A stretch of 64,000 nucleotides of DNA from Scortum barcoo (taxonomy: Eukaryota > Chordata > Actinopteri > Centrarchiformes > Terapontidae), in NCBI GenBank assembly GCA_023238725.1, contig CM041552.1, forward strand, positions 14,733,147 to 14,797,146, in the 5' to 3' direction. A program made the translations under genes and the position numbers. Position 1 is the first letter of the stretch. Every line of letters begins with the position of its first letter. The notes beneath the pieces are model-generated. The model saw nothing but the letters and a program-made list of their open reading frames with translations, was not told the DNA's origin and did not search any database. This document shows positions 19,901 to 33,050 of the stretch, in pieces.

Positions 19901-22900
19901 TCGTGTGTTACAGCTGGAGGAAGTTTGCCCGTCTGTGCGGGATGCAAACAGAGGATCTACGATGAGCAGTACCTGCAGGCCCTCAACACTGACTGGCACA
20001 CCGTCTGCTTCAGGTACGTTCAACACAAACTCACTCCTACTTTGTTAACACAAAGTTCACGGCTTAAAAGGCAGCGATGGAGTCTCTCCCTGCTGGAGTG
20101 GATGAATGAATGGATGAATGTTGAGGCCTGGTTGTCCTTTGTTGTCACCTGTCTACTGTCAAATGTCCAATAAAGGTGTAAAAACACACAGAAATGCCAC
20201 TAATAAGAAAAAAGAAATTTAATTGGGAACTATTTCGACAATCGATTTATCATTCTAAACAAAAATACCAAACATTTCCTGGTTTCCATTTCTTTTCTTT
20301 CTTTTATTCTTTGCACAAAACAAAAAATGATACACAATTCTGGCAATGAATCAACACACAATTAAGTTTCCACTTCTCAGATGTGAGGATTCTTTGCTTT
20401 TCTTAGTTATTGAATTGCAGTAAATCAAATAACTTTTGGTGTGGGCCTGTTGGTCGGATGGATTGCAAGCGATCTGGAGGTTTCACCTTTTGATCAGGGA
20501 AATTTGTCACTGTTTTCAGACAAAATGATCAGTTCATTTATGAAGAAAGTAATCTGCTGATTAATTCATGAAGAAAATAATCATGAATTATGTCTTCTAA
20601 TGGACCTCAACATTTTTGATGCTGCTGTATCCAGTTTTATTTTCTATCATGACATTGCAGGCGTGTGTGTGCCCACTAACTTGTCTGAGAATAGACGCTG
20701 TAATGCGCATATTTAAACCTTCCTCCTTTTTTAAGCTCCTCTGTCTGTCAACCTTTTACTGTAACATAAGTACATGCTTTTTTCTTTTGTGTGAGAAAAT
20801 CTCCTGTAAGTGGTTCCTTTCTTCTTTCTCATGAGTCGTTTTTGTAGTAAAAGCCCTGACAAGAACGCTTCTATATTTTGCGATTTTTCTCTGGATTTTC
20901 TCTCTTTTTAAGATTTCAACAGATGTGTGGAGTGCTGTGAACAGCTTTTTGATATTAGAGCATTTTGTTCTATTCAGTGAAACAAAAGGTTTTTTACACT
21001 GGATCCAGTTCGGAGGTGGATGGCTGATTTGTTGTCTCCAGGTGCAGCTCACACCAATGACATCACTCAGGAAAGAGACCAGTGCAATTTCTAAATATGA
21101 TTCATTATTACCAAACTCCCGTGACTCACCTTTATCACCTGCAAACATTACAACACCAGCTGGCCTGAGGCTGAACAGACTTCCAGGTCACAGTGGTTTG
21201 GAACTGGTCTTGACCGGTTCACATTAAACTTTACTCCTCTTCAGTATCCCACAGCTTTCTCTCATTGTGGTTGCTATGACGTCCTTGGCAGCCACAGAAA
21301 CACAATCTTATTAAGACATCATAAAGAACAGACTGAAAACCTGTTACATATGTTTAAATAACATATACTGAGCAAGATTTTTAAAGGCATTATCGAGCAA
21401 ACTGGCTGAGTTCTGGTGATCCGCCAATATGAAGTGTGGTTTCTGTTGTGTTGAACTTCAGCACCGTACCTGCATCTATCATCAATATTTCCACAGGAGT
21501 CAGTGTGTTGGGTTTTACTTTCCAAAGGTTTTGTTTGGTGAAAAGAATAGGCAGGTTTGTGTTTCAGTCTCAGGCGGATCTCTCTCCACACGAGGTGCCA
21601 CGTTTGGAAGTCTGAGAAGCTTGTTTGCAGAGTGAACCTGGAGCGTGTGCGTGAAATGTCTTCCGTTTGTTCTCAGGTAGATTTTTGATCAGTTTCTCTT
21701 CAGCACGTTGTGTGTGTGAGCCATGAGATTTATTGTGTCTCTGTTTGAAAGAAGCTTATTGATATTAATTTTAACCAATATTGATTTTAGATACTGAGCT
21801 TCCAGGTGACGGAGATCCAAGGCCATAAATTAGCGTTAATTAATATTTACCTATTATATCATGCTGTTATACAACCCCTGCTTGTTGAGATTGAATTTTA
21901 CCTGGTAAAACAATCTCACCACAAGGTCCACTTAGTAGCTGTTCAGGAGGTTTTTGATAGTATCGTCCAGCTGTAGATGATAAAATGTTCAGTTCTTTTA
22001 AACACTTGAAGGGTTTCTCATCCATGTTGGCTTTAAATCGAGAGGTAACGGAGGGTGGAGGGCAGAAAGAGCAGGTTACAGTCCTCCTAAACCAGATATG
22101 ATGACTGGATTTCAAAATTTTTCCACACATTTGGGCATTTAACCACTCAGATTAAAACATCTCAGTTGCATTAATGTTTGTGTTACATGTTGTCCTGGCT
22201 GGACTTTAAGAGAAAGATCAGACGTCACTAATTCTTCAGGTCGATACAGTTGCCTCAGGGCGTATAACACGATGCATCTGAGAACGTGAATAAAAAAAAA
22301 AGATGGTTGAGAAATACTAATGGCCATCGATTCTTCCAGCGCATTAAACTGCAATCTGAGACTTCCGGCAACAGCTGTGATGGAGCGCGTCACCGCCACT
22401 TGATGAGATTTTAGTTTCCTCGATAGTACTTGGAAGTGCAAAGAATCAAACAGTCACTGATTATGGTGCACTGTCCTTTTTACTGTACAGAAACAAATAT
22501 GTATTATTATATAACGTACCCTTCTGTAAAATAACAATGTCGATGACTAAGACAGTTTTTTGTTTGTTTGTTTGTTTGTTTGTTTTCCTGCTTTTTGTCT
22601 CACACAGCGCACCTGCTTAGCATCATGCAAATGCCTTTCAGTGTTGTTTTTAGATGATGCCGTGACACTGCAGCGAAACCATTACCAAGCTCTGTGACTG
22701 GCAGCTCTCATTAGTGCTGATCGTCTCATTAAGGTTGGCCATGAGAAGTTATTTACTTTGATAGTGGGGCAGTTTTCACAAGGCTGTTCCATATATTATT
22801 AACAAGACACAGTTGTTGGTGCTGCTGCAGCTTTTGTTGCTGATGATCTTGCGTGATATCTCCACCTCTCTCTGCTCGTCTCTCATTGCACTAACCTTGT

Positions 22901-25900
22901 TTTCTGTCAGGAGAGCAAACAGCCTCTTGTTGAGGGGTTATAACTTAAACATTTAGTTTGTCATCTGTTTTAACCTGCTCACGACCTTCAGAAATCAACA
23001 ATCAATCGATCAATTTGAGTAGTACCTTTAGTTCCTGAGCAGAGAACCTTAATTTAAAGCTTAAATCAGTACCAGCTCTTTACTCAAATATGCTGTAATT
23101 CATTAACAGGATACATAGATGTTTCTGCTCACTGCCCGTCTCTGTTAACCTAAACAGCTGGTTAGAATTCAAGTTATCTTAAACGACACTTCACAGATGT
23201 TTAAGTCCTTTAATGTCATCATACTTGTGACTGATCTCTAAATGAATGCAGAAGATTTCATTCTTCTCCGTTCTTCTTCGTTGTCAAAACCTGGTGCCTA
23301 CATTACCCACAGTACAACAGGTACGTTATGCTAGTAGCAAATAATGTAGCCACGTGCAGAGATGATGAATTATATTAATTGTTTTTTTTGGTTTTTTTCA
23401 TTTTCAGACTTGCAGTCTTCAGACCTGACTGACAGACTTTGTGAAGCTCCCTCTGGAGCCACTAAAGGCTGAATACAACTTTGCCTTTGCAGCCATGCTC
23501 ACAGGACCCGTAAACGGGCTGTGATACGTCGTCCTCTCATGTTGTTAATCTGATCTGATCGGCAGTAGACTGGCCGTTGAGCGCTGTGTGGAAAACTCAC
23601 CGTCATTAATGACTTCCCCCCAGCCGGATGTCTGAATGGGAAATCTGAGGAGGGTATCTGGGCACATGGCAGAGTCCACAATGGTTTTGTGGTGTGTAGG
23701 TGTGTGTGTGTGTGTGTGTGTGTGATGGGAGAGTACTATAGATAGGGAGTTAAAGCTGGTTGCCTCAGCATGGATGTGGGTTTGCACTCTCGTTGGGGGG
23801 GGTCTTTTTTATACATATTTGCATTTTTGCATTTCTCCCCTTTGAGTTGATGTGTCTGAGCTCATTTCACACCTTTTGTTTGTTTGCGTATTTATGCAAT
23901 TTGTACTTTGAAGATAAAGCACCACTTTGCATTTCTGTGTAACTGTACCATCATTGTGTACGATGTCTCTGCAGCCGGCTGTCGGATATCAGCTCGCAGC
24001 TTTAATCCCCTCTGCCCACCAAGTAGTGACACAGTACACACCAGAACTTTTGAATTAACAGGAGAGAGGCCATGTTCGTAATTAAAGCTGGAAAAAGAGA
24101 GTTCTCTTCCTAGAAGTCATACTGATGTTTCCCTGCATACCGTGTCTAGAAAATAGAGCAGATTCTTTTCTGTCCCAGATCCAAATCCTCAGGGAGAGCA
24201 GGATTGTCACAGAAAAGGAGGATTTAAGATGGCTTTGCTAGTCAGACAACACTGTTGTGGAAAATTGATTGGTGGGACTGGAGCTTAAATTCTAACAAAA
24301 AAAAATATCCAAATGCAGGGCCCGGTGCTGTGACGGTGTATTACTCCAGTGAAGAGGAAGTCGCAATGATAAGAGAATGAGGGGAATGCAAAATTAAAGT
24401 GCCCAGAGTGTTATTTGAAGACAGTAGGGAGTCCCTTGGGTGCTGAGAAAAAAAAAACATCTCAGAAAATAGCAGTAGCTTGCTGTGCACACTTTGGCCG
24501 TCATGGGAAAATGCAGCCGTGTTCTCACTAAGATCCGTTTTCACATTGGCTGTTTCTTTTTCTGACTTCAGTTTGTCCCAAAGTTTAACTGGACACTCAC
24601 ACAAACTCACACAAACCCCACAGAGACAGTGCTCTTGTTATTAGGAACACAGACGCCATTTATTTATGGCAGGGTAAATAACAAGCTTGGCTTTTGTTGA
24701 TCTGATGTGTCACTTTATGATCAAACTGTGGCAGTTACTTTTCCATCATTCAACAAAATGTATTGATTTTTGTGTACACGCTTGATTTTGAGTTTTGAAG
24801 TAGAAATCTGTGAATTTTTACTATAAATACATCTGTAATTGTCTCTCGCCAGTTTCACTCAGCTTTGACAACAATTTATGTTTGTTGATGTGCAGGGATC
24901 GCTTTCTTGGGGGATGAAATGATCTGGCATAATAAAACTGACTGCAACAGCAGTTTGTTTATGATAAACAGAAGAAGAATGGAGCAGTAAACACGACCAG
25001 AAAATATACCACAGTGGTTTTGAACTACTCACTGTGAAATGTCGTGAAAAACATCAACACCACAGATGGTGGCAAAATAATATAGCAAGAAAATGGCCCA
25101 GACTCTTCACTCAAAGGGAAATTATATTTTATCACAACTTTAATTATTTTTTAAAATAGTGTATTTACATTAATTTCTGAGATCAGGCTCAAGAAACACA
25201 GACAGGTATGCAGGTTTATTGTAAAAAAAACTCACAGGTTAGATATACGTATGTGGAAGAAAACAGAGACAAACTGTAAAATTACTATCCAAAGTGTCCA
25301 TCACAGAGCAAATTTGTGCACACTCATAGTTTCCCTTTGCAAAGAGGTATATTATGAACATTTAGTGTGCGCTCACTTTTGAACTACAACTTCCAAATAC
25401 TGTGGTTTAGATAATAATAACTGAATATCTGATATTTAAATGGATTAACACCCTTCATTTAGATGCTACCATTTAATTTCAAACCTCTTATTTTATATTC
25501 CTGACTGTTATGCCGTGTGGTTAAAAAAGTGGTTTTCTATTATATTATACAGCACTTCATTATTTCAAATTATTCATCAGTTCATTGTTTCTGAGAAGGC
25601 CACGAGGGTTCACAGACTAAAAGCTCTCTAGATGCTTCTCGTTAGGAGTTTTATTGCCATCACTGTGGATTTGAGGGGATTAAGTAGAAGTAGCTCTTGA
25701 CATTTGAGAAAAGACACAACACCAGATGTAGTAAGAAGGTGTGTAGCATCATTATGACAGGACTCTGGAGTCACGCCCAACCTCGCGTTGCCTCCTGGGA
25801 ATGAGGAATAAGAGGATTTCCCGTCTTATCAGCACCCTCAGTGATCCTTTTGGTTTCGTGTTTTTTAATTCACTGTTTCATATTCTTGTCCTGTTATCTT

Positions 25901-28900
25901 CGCTCATTATTTAAATGATGCCGTGTAGTCTGCATCACCAGATTATTGCAAATTAATAAATTAATGTCTGCAACAACGTAGGAATAAAACAGCCTTAGAA
26001 ATGAAAAGAAAAATGTAAAGAAACCTCATCACCTTATTAATACGTATTTGTCTTTTTCACTCTGGCTCTGAAAACTGCTGCAGTCTCTCTGCAGCATAGT
26101 GCAGCACTGTCCTGCTCCCAATAAAACTATTTCTGCTCGACACTCACTGCCCCGAAACTCGTCCCCACAGACCACAAATACTTGTGCTTTGTTAGCACTT
26201 TACCAAACAAGCTGTTTTTCATTGCATCCACTGATGACGTGCAGAAGTGACTTATTTATTTTTCTTTTAATCTAACACTGTGTTTTCTAAGGCTGGTGAT
26301 GGATTCATATACACTCATTTCTGTCAACAAACACACAGCTGGTAAAACTGTTTAGGAAAAGCCTGCCCTTTCTCAAGGTTGCGCATACACAAAGCCTGCA
26401 GCTCTTTCCCCATGCTGCGGGACACATTTCTTTCTCCATCTGTCCCCTTGCACCCCGAGTCGCGTCTGCAGGAATAACGTTACTGCCGCCTTCCAGAGAC
26501 AACGACTCAGGCCAACGAAAGATCAGAAAATAATTGCGTGGATGTGGAAGGTGCTCATTTATTAGGGAGATCTCTTCTGCACCACATCTGTCCTCCCGGC
26601 TCTGCCATACAGAGGCAACGTGAGGGGCTGCAGTGACTCAGCTGTTTCTACCTGCAGGCGAACTCTGCCTGGCAACAGAAGCTGCAGGACACGATGGATG
26701 ATTCATGGTGTCGGGTAGTTCACTGAGCTGAGTCAGAAAAGAAATCTCAATGCACATCCTCGATACCGAACTCTTACAGTGTTGATGGCTCAGCAGCATT
26801 AATGAAGTGAGACGGTGCAAACGGTGAAAATATTATGGATGCTAATTAGCACAGAGGTATTATAAATAATCACAACAAAGGAGCTTTTGCAAATAAACGT
26901 GTGATGTTTTAGTCTTTTATCAAGCAGAAGCCTAAGAACAAATATTTTCTGGTTTCGGCTGTCAATTGTGATTTGATTAAGCTGTGTATTTTTCAGGTTT
27001 GGTCAAATAAAACAAGTAGTCTGAATACACAGACTATGGGAAATTATAACAGGCATTTTTCGCTCATTTCTGATTTATTATATACTATTTATTGTTTAAT
27101 CAGAAAATGAATCGGCTGAGTAACAGCAGTCTCTTAGATTTATTCATCTTGAAGTAGAAAGTAGTCAGCTTCCTGTGTTTTTGCAACCCGATGCTACGTG
27201 TATCTATATAATGCTCAATATTATTCTATGGAGATTGTTGCTATGGTGACAGGTGGCTGAGACATCCATTTTGGGAATCCACCTCTGTCATTTCCCCCCG
27301 AGATGCTGTAACTCACTGTCAAGTCATTAGCAGAGATGTCACAAGTTGTGAAAGAAGAAGACTCAGATACTTTATTTGAGCAGAGGTGCCAACACTTTAA
27401 TGTAAAAAAAAAAACACCATTACATGTGAAGTCACAAATAATGGTGTTTTTTTTGGGGCTTCCCACTTCAGTAGGACTTGAAGTCAAAGTCCTACTGAAG
27501 TGAGAAAAGTACGTAAGCATTATCTGCCAAATATACTAACAGGTATCAAAAGGACTCATTCTGCAGAGAAATGGCCCCTGTGACTTATTATTTTTTATTA
27601 CATATGACATTAATGTGTAAATAAATGTGTAAGCAGCATCGATCAAGGTGGATGTAGTTTTTTTAATCTACGTTATATATAGTTCAGAGTTTTCCAGCCT
27701 AGGTGTTATGCCCCTCCAAAGATTCATCTGAAAAGGTCATGAGAAGTTTTGCGACTCAAATGCGTATAAAATTTTAGGACCTTTTTCTAAGATTTTGCTT
27801 TCTTATTTTTCCTCTTTACAGAGCGCGCCTTATGCGATCACTGTTGTGGTATTAGGGGCAAGTAGCTCTGCCTCATAGGTCTGTAAATCAAATAAGCCGA
27901 GAGGAGTTGTAAGGGCTTTAATAGACGAAGGATAATAGGAATATTAGATTTGTTCTGCCAGAATCTTTAACGGTATTGAATGGTTCAGGAAATGGGCCGT
28001 TCACATTACGAGGGCGTTTCTAGGCAGAGTCGACATGATGTTACAAAGAAGAAATAAGCAGTCGTGAGGGAGGTGGGGCAGAGGACAGGAAATAGTTGAT
28101 GAAGTAGCACGACCCCTCTGTGCAGTTGCATTGAGAGAGGAAGTAGAGGAAGCAAGAGAGAGGGAGAGAGAGACAGAGTGTCATTGATGGTTGTGACAGC
28201 GAGGCTGGTGGAGCTGTACGAGTTAAACATCAGAGCTGCTGACACGAGTCTGTCCTCTGACTGTCAAAACACGGCCGCCGCTCCCGCTGGTGACATGTCA
28301 GCCAAGAGCCAACGCAGCAAGAAACAGCACAGAAAGTAAGTGGATCAGTGAGAAGAGGCGAACTGGATGTGTGTTGAGTTTGATGATGATGTTGCTCAGA
28401 TGTAACAAGGTCGACTTACTTGTTCCAGGGCTTTTAATCATATCACACGGTCCTCCTCAGTAGATGGAGCTGTTTTAGTTGTCAGCGAGTTATAAATGCT
28501 TCAACCTTTCCATTATTATGAGCACTATTAGTACTTTTTATCTATATTGTTTTCATTTATTTATTTGTTTATTTGTTTGTCGAGAGCTGCAACTGACAAT
28601 TGGTCTATAAAATGTAAGAAAATGCTGAAAAATGCCCAATACAATATCCTAGTGCATGAGGTGACATCATCATATGTCTTTTTTGTCTTACTAGCGTTCC
28701 CAAAACTCAAGAATATTAAAATAACTATGAAGTATGTGACCGATTATAATATGTAAGACCAAGAAAAGTGGCAAATTCTGACATTTGTGAACTTGAGAAC
28801 CACCTGACATTTTTGCTTAAAAAATGACAAAGTAAAAATGAATCTTCAAAGAAGGTGGCAATTATGTTTTTTTAAATTACATGGTCTTGAAATTGCTGAC

Positions 28901-29480
28901 AATATTCTCTGTCTTACCAGCAGCCCAAAACCCAAAAATATCCGACATATTATTGAAAAGCAAATCCTCACTATTGTTTCAGCCTTTAACCAAAATATTA
29001 AATGATGACCTGCTCTGTTCCTGTGTGATTAGTCAGGTGGATCAGCTGTCTGTTTCACTTCCCCTCAAGTTTTCACACTGAAGCTCAGAAATGTGAAGGA
29101 CAACAACTTCATCCAGCGTTCAAACAGCAGGAATTGCTCTCAGTGCCTTCATTCAGATCTGCAGTATCCCGTCGTTTACAGACTCTGACCTGTGTCACTC
29201 TGCGGGTTTAATTGATTCACACATGTCTCTTGAACTCGTCTCCCACTTCCCCAATGACACAGCACACATCAGTCCTGTGTTTCAGTCACACTTCTGTCTT
29301 TCTGCACCCAAAAACTCGTGTTTGTTGGTGACTTCCCTCTTTTTTTTAAAGCAACACAATGAATCAAACCCTGCCGTCCTCCATGTGACTGACATCGTCT
29401 CTGTGACGTGCGCCGTTATTCACTGAATGTTTCTGTCCTGTTAATATTAGCCAACGTACACTTGCTTACATCACCAGCTT

Positions 29481-29532
<52 letters not shown>

Positions 29533-31759
29533 TGTGTATGTTTGGATGTTTGGAAAGCAGATAACATGTTATCCAGCACAACCAGGGGGAAAGCAGATTC
29601 AAAGGAGAAACTCATTTGTTCATCTCATTGCATGTTTATTTTGCCCTGTCTCACTCTGAAGAAGCCAAAAACAACATTGTGCTTGTACAGTATAAACCTT
29701 TATTTATTTGTGAGTCACATTTTCACATATAAAGGAAATTTGTCCATAAATACTTAGATTTTTGCATATTCCTAGAGAATGCAGCATGTATCTCAATTTG
29801 TTATCCAGATGATGCACGCCATGAAAAAAACGGGTCAAGCCCTTACTAATAACTCAAGTTTTAAGTCTGATTTTTATGGTGTGTTTGTCTGTTTAATGGA
29901 TTAAAAAGTACCTTCCCTTCTCCTTGCATTAAAATATGCCTTGTAGAAGAAACAATGTCTTCCATTTATTTGGATTCATGAATACATGATTTTCCGCATG
30001 TAGCCTGACTCATTGTTACAAACCTCAAACTGTCTATGACCACTCACACCTCTTTTTTTCCCCTCGAGCTGTTAGATATTATTGTGATTTTTCAAGAGGA
30101 TATGAAACTTTATTTGAAACTTGTTATTTTAGAGCAACATGGATAGAATTTAACCACATATATACAGGAATACACGTGCCACCAGCAGTCCATCGCACCA
30201 GCAGTCCAAACTCTCTTTTTTTTAAAGCTGTTAGACTTTCATTCAAAGCTTCCAGTGACACTTTTATCTGCTCCTGCCCCACAGACTCCTCTTCCTCCCT
30301 GCTGTAACACCCCAGGGTTCAAACCTGCTGATAACGTTTGCAGAGAGGAGAAAAGGAGTGTGTGTCGCTTTCATTAATCACCTGTTCCCGAGCTCCAACC
30401 TTTGGCTCTCATTTCAATACTTTAATCGCACTTTGGAAATTCAATTTTGTCAGGTTTGGAGCAGATAAACTCAAACAGACTTAAACCCTGTACGCGATTA
30501 AAGAAAAGAAGATTAACGCCCTGGTTTTCTCTCTATTTTGGGAGTCATTTTTATATTTGACCTTGATTGTTTCATAAAAAGTCAGCAGACAGAACCTCCA
30601 TGCTGAAACTCTTGTGCACAGGTGTGTGTGAAGCATGTCTACCCCCAAACTTTGTTTTCAGGAACTGATGAAACTTTATTATTTTTTATTCAGTTCCTTC
30701 TTTCTGCTACCTGAACTTACCCACTCCGGTCTGTCTTCACCCACCACCAGTTTCACTTCCTGTATCAGTACCCTCTGTTTGGGTTTACGCAGTCAGAGAA
30801 ACGATGCTCTTTGAGACCGACTGATGAATAGGAGCTCTGCTGTGTCTCTCCTGAATCCCGCTGAATGAGCCTCATCGGTGGTTCCCAGAGCTCACCGAAG
30901 CCTTTTTATCACTTCCCCGTGGTGGAACAAGTGAGGCGGCCCCAGACTGGCTGTGCTGACAGTCGGCCAGTCAGGGCGGCTTAGCGGTCACAAAGGAAAC
31001 TGCTGCCCTGCACATCGTTCGCTCGCAGTCTGCCGGGGCTCCTGCTTACCGGCTGAATAGACCACGGGGCCACAAATAAAGAGAGATTGTCTCCCACAGT
31101 CTGAAACGTTTGTGCACTGCCAACGCTCTAGAGGGCACAATTATAGCTACTGTTTAAAATGCACAACCTGCTATCCTCTACTGTGTTTTAGCTCTTTTAA
31201 GAGTAGCAAAAAAACATGCCGGTGTAAATGCTGATGAGCTTGTTTTTGTGAAGGGGACCGAGTTTGAAACCACCCAACAGAAAGAGAGAGAGAGAGAGTG
31301 AGAGAGAGAGAGACTAGGAGGGGGTTAAGATGAGGTGATGAGGTAATGCCTCTTTTTTATGTGAAAGGGTGACATCATCGCTGTGGCATTCTTTGCTGCC
31401 ATGGAGAAAGCGGAGGGAGGGGAAGAGGGGATGATAAAATAGAAGGGGGGGGGGCAAAAAGGGGAATGGGATGAATGTGTCCTTGAATGTGTGTGTTAAT
31501 GTGTCAGCGCTGAAAGAACTAAATTCATTCAGCCAAGTCAGTGTAATAACAATAATAATAATACTAGGTGAAATTGTTGAGTCTCATTGGTACTTTCATC
31601 CCCGACCCCATGTGGGAAACTTGCATCTCTGGAAAAAATATCAGCAGTGGAAATCTTGGCACTGGACCAGGAATCTCTGTCTATTTCTGTCTCGTCTGAG
31701 GGGGAAGAGAGAGGTCTCCCCCAGACATGTCTGCCATTTCCTCAGCTTGACTTTCACCC

Positions 31760-31801
<42 letters not shown>

Positions 31802-32993
31802 CTATACAACACCCTTGTCTCTGTCCCAGAGGCTGTATTTTCTCTTTGTCTGCAAGGATTTCAGCTTAGCCTGCAAGTCCAGTAAGAACAGCTGAGCACT
31901 TTATCATGCAGCGGAAACATTTGTTTCAAACTCAATACGCTTGACATTTATTGTCTAATTTTCCTGATTTTACTTGAAGGCTGGGCAGACCAGCGTATTG
32001 GGATATTGATCAGAAGTACTCAAAAGCATTTCTGCTGTCTTTGCAGGTAGAAAAGAGGATGGATGTCCTTCTGAGCATGACACACATGATAGAGGGTTTA
32101 ATAATTGATGAGAAGATACACATATGTGTGTGTGTGTGTGTTAGTGTGTGTGTTTGAGAGGTGTGGCTCCTTGTAAATCTTTCAGCTTTGTGTCTGTTAG
32201 TCAGTAATGAACATGGTCACACCTCTACCAGAACACACACACAGTTTCCTTTTTGTCTGCTCCTGCTTCCTGTAGCCATGTCAGCCCACACGTCATTTAA
32301 TGACCTGTGGCTACATGTACACAAACACACACCCACAGACAGAAGATAAAATGCTGACCAGAGCTGGATGGTCAGGAAGAGTTGCGTGGAAGTCAGATCC
32401 TGGTTTTATGTCCCTGTGAAGTGTTGGAGGGCTCGTTGTAAAGGAGCCAATAAGAGCAGAGAAGAGCTGCCTGTTTGCAAACAGCATCTTCACATACGGA
32501 ACTGCTTTGTTCAGATTAATAAATTAATCTTGATTGACATAAAAATAATCTCTAACTATTTTGATTATAGATTAATTGTTTCAGTAGTTTTTAAAGTGAA
32601 AATGGGGAAAATAATACCAAATCATTTTTAGTTCCAGCTTGTGGGAATTTGCTGCCTTTCTATTTCATATATCTTGAATTTTGCACTGTTAGTGAATACA
32701 TCTAGATATTTTATGATGTAAGCTTACACTTGATGGGCATTTTTATATAGTTTTTGACATTTTATATTTATAACAATCACTTAATCACAAAAATACTATA
32801 CTGTAGACACATGCAGCATAAAAAACAGCTGAACAGAAGAAAAAACAGCTGCAGGGTAGAATCAGATATGAAACACAGCTGACATGTTAAACCACAAAAC
32901 TCTGTACATCAGTTCATCTTCAAGACAGCTGAAATAATAGAAACATTTAACCCTGATTAATAATTCATTGTCTATCTGCATGTCTGCCATTAT

Positions 32994-33050
<57 letters not shown>

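Noticed and set aside
29408..29757. Open frames with long Cys-Val runs
   Set aside because: They are produced by the (TG)n microsatellite. The same applies at 31471-31895, 52183-52463 and 60179-60580.
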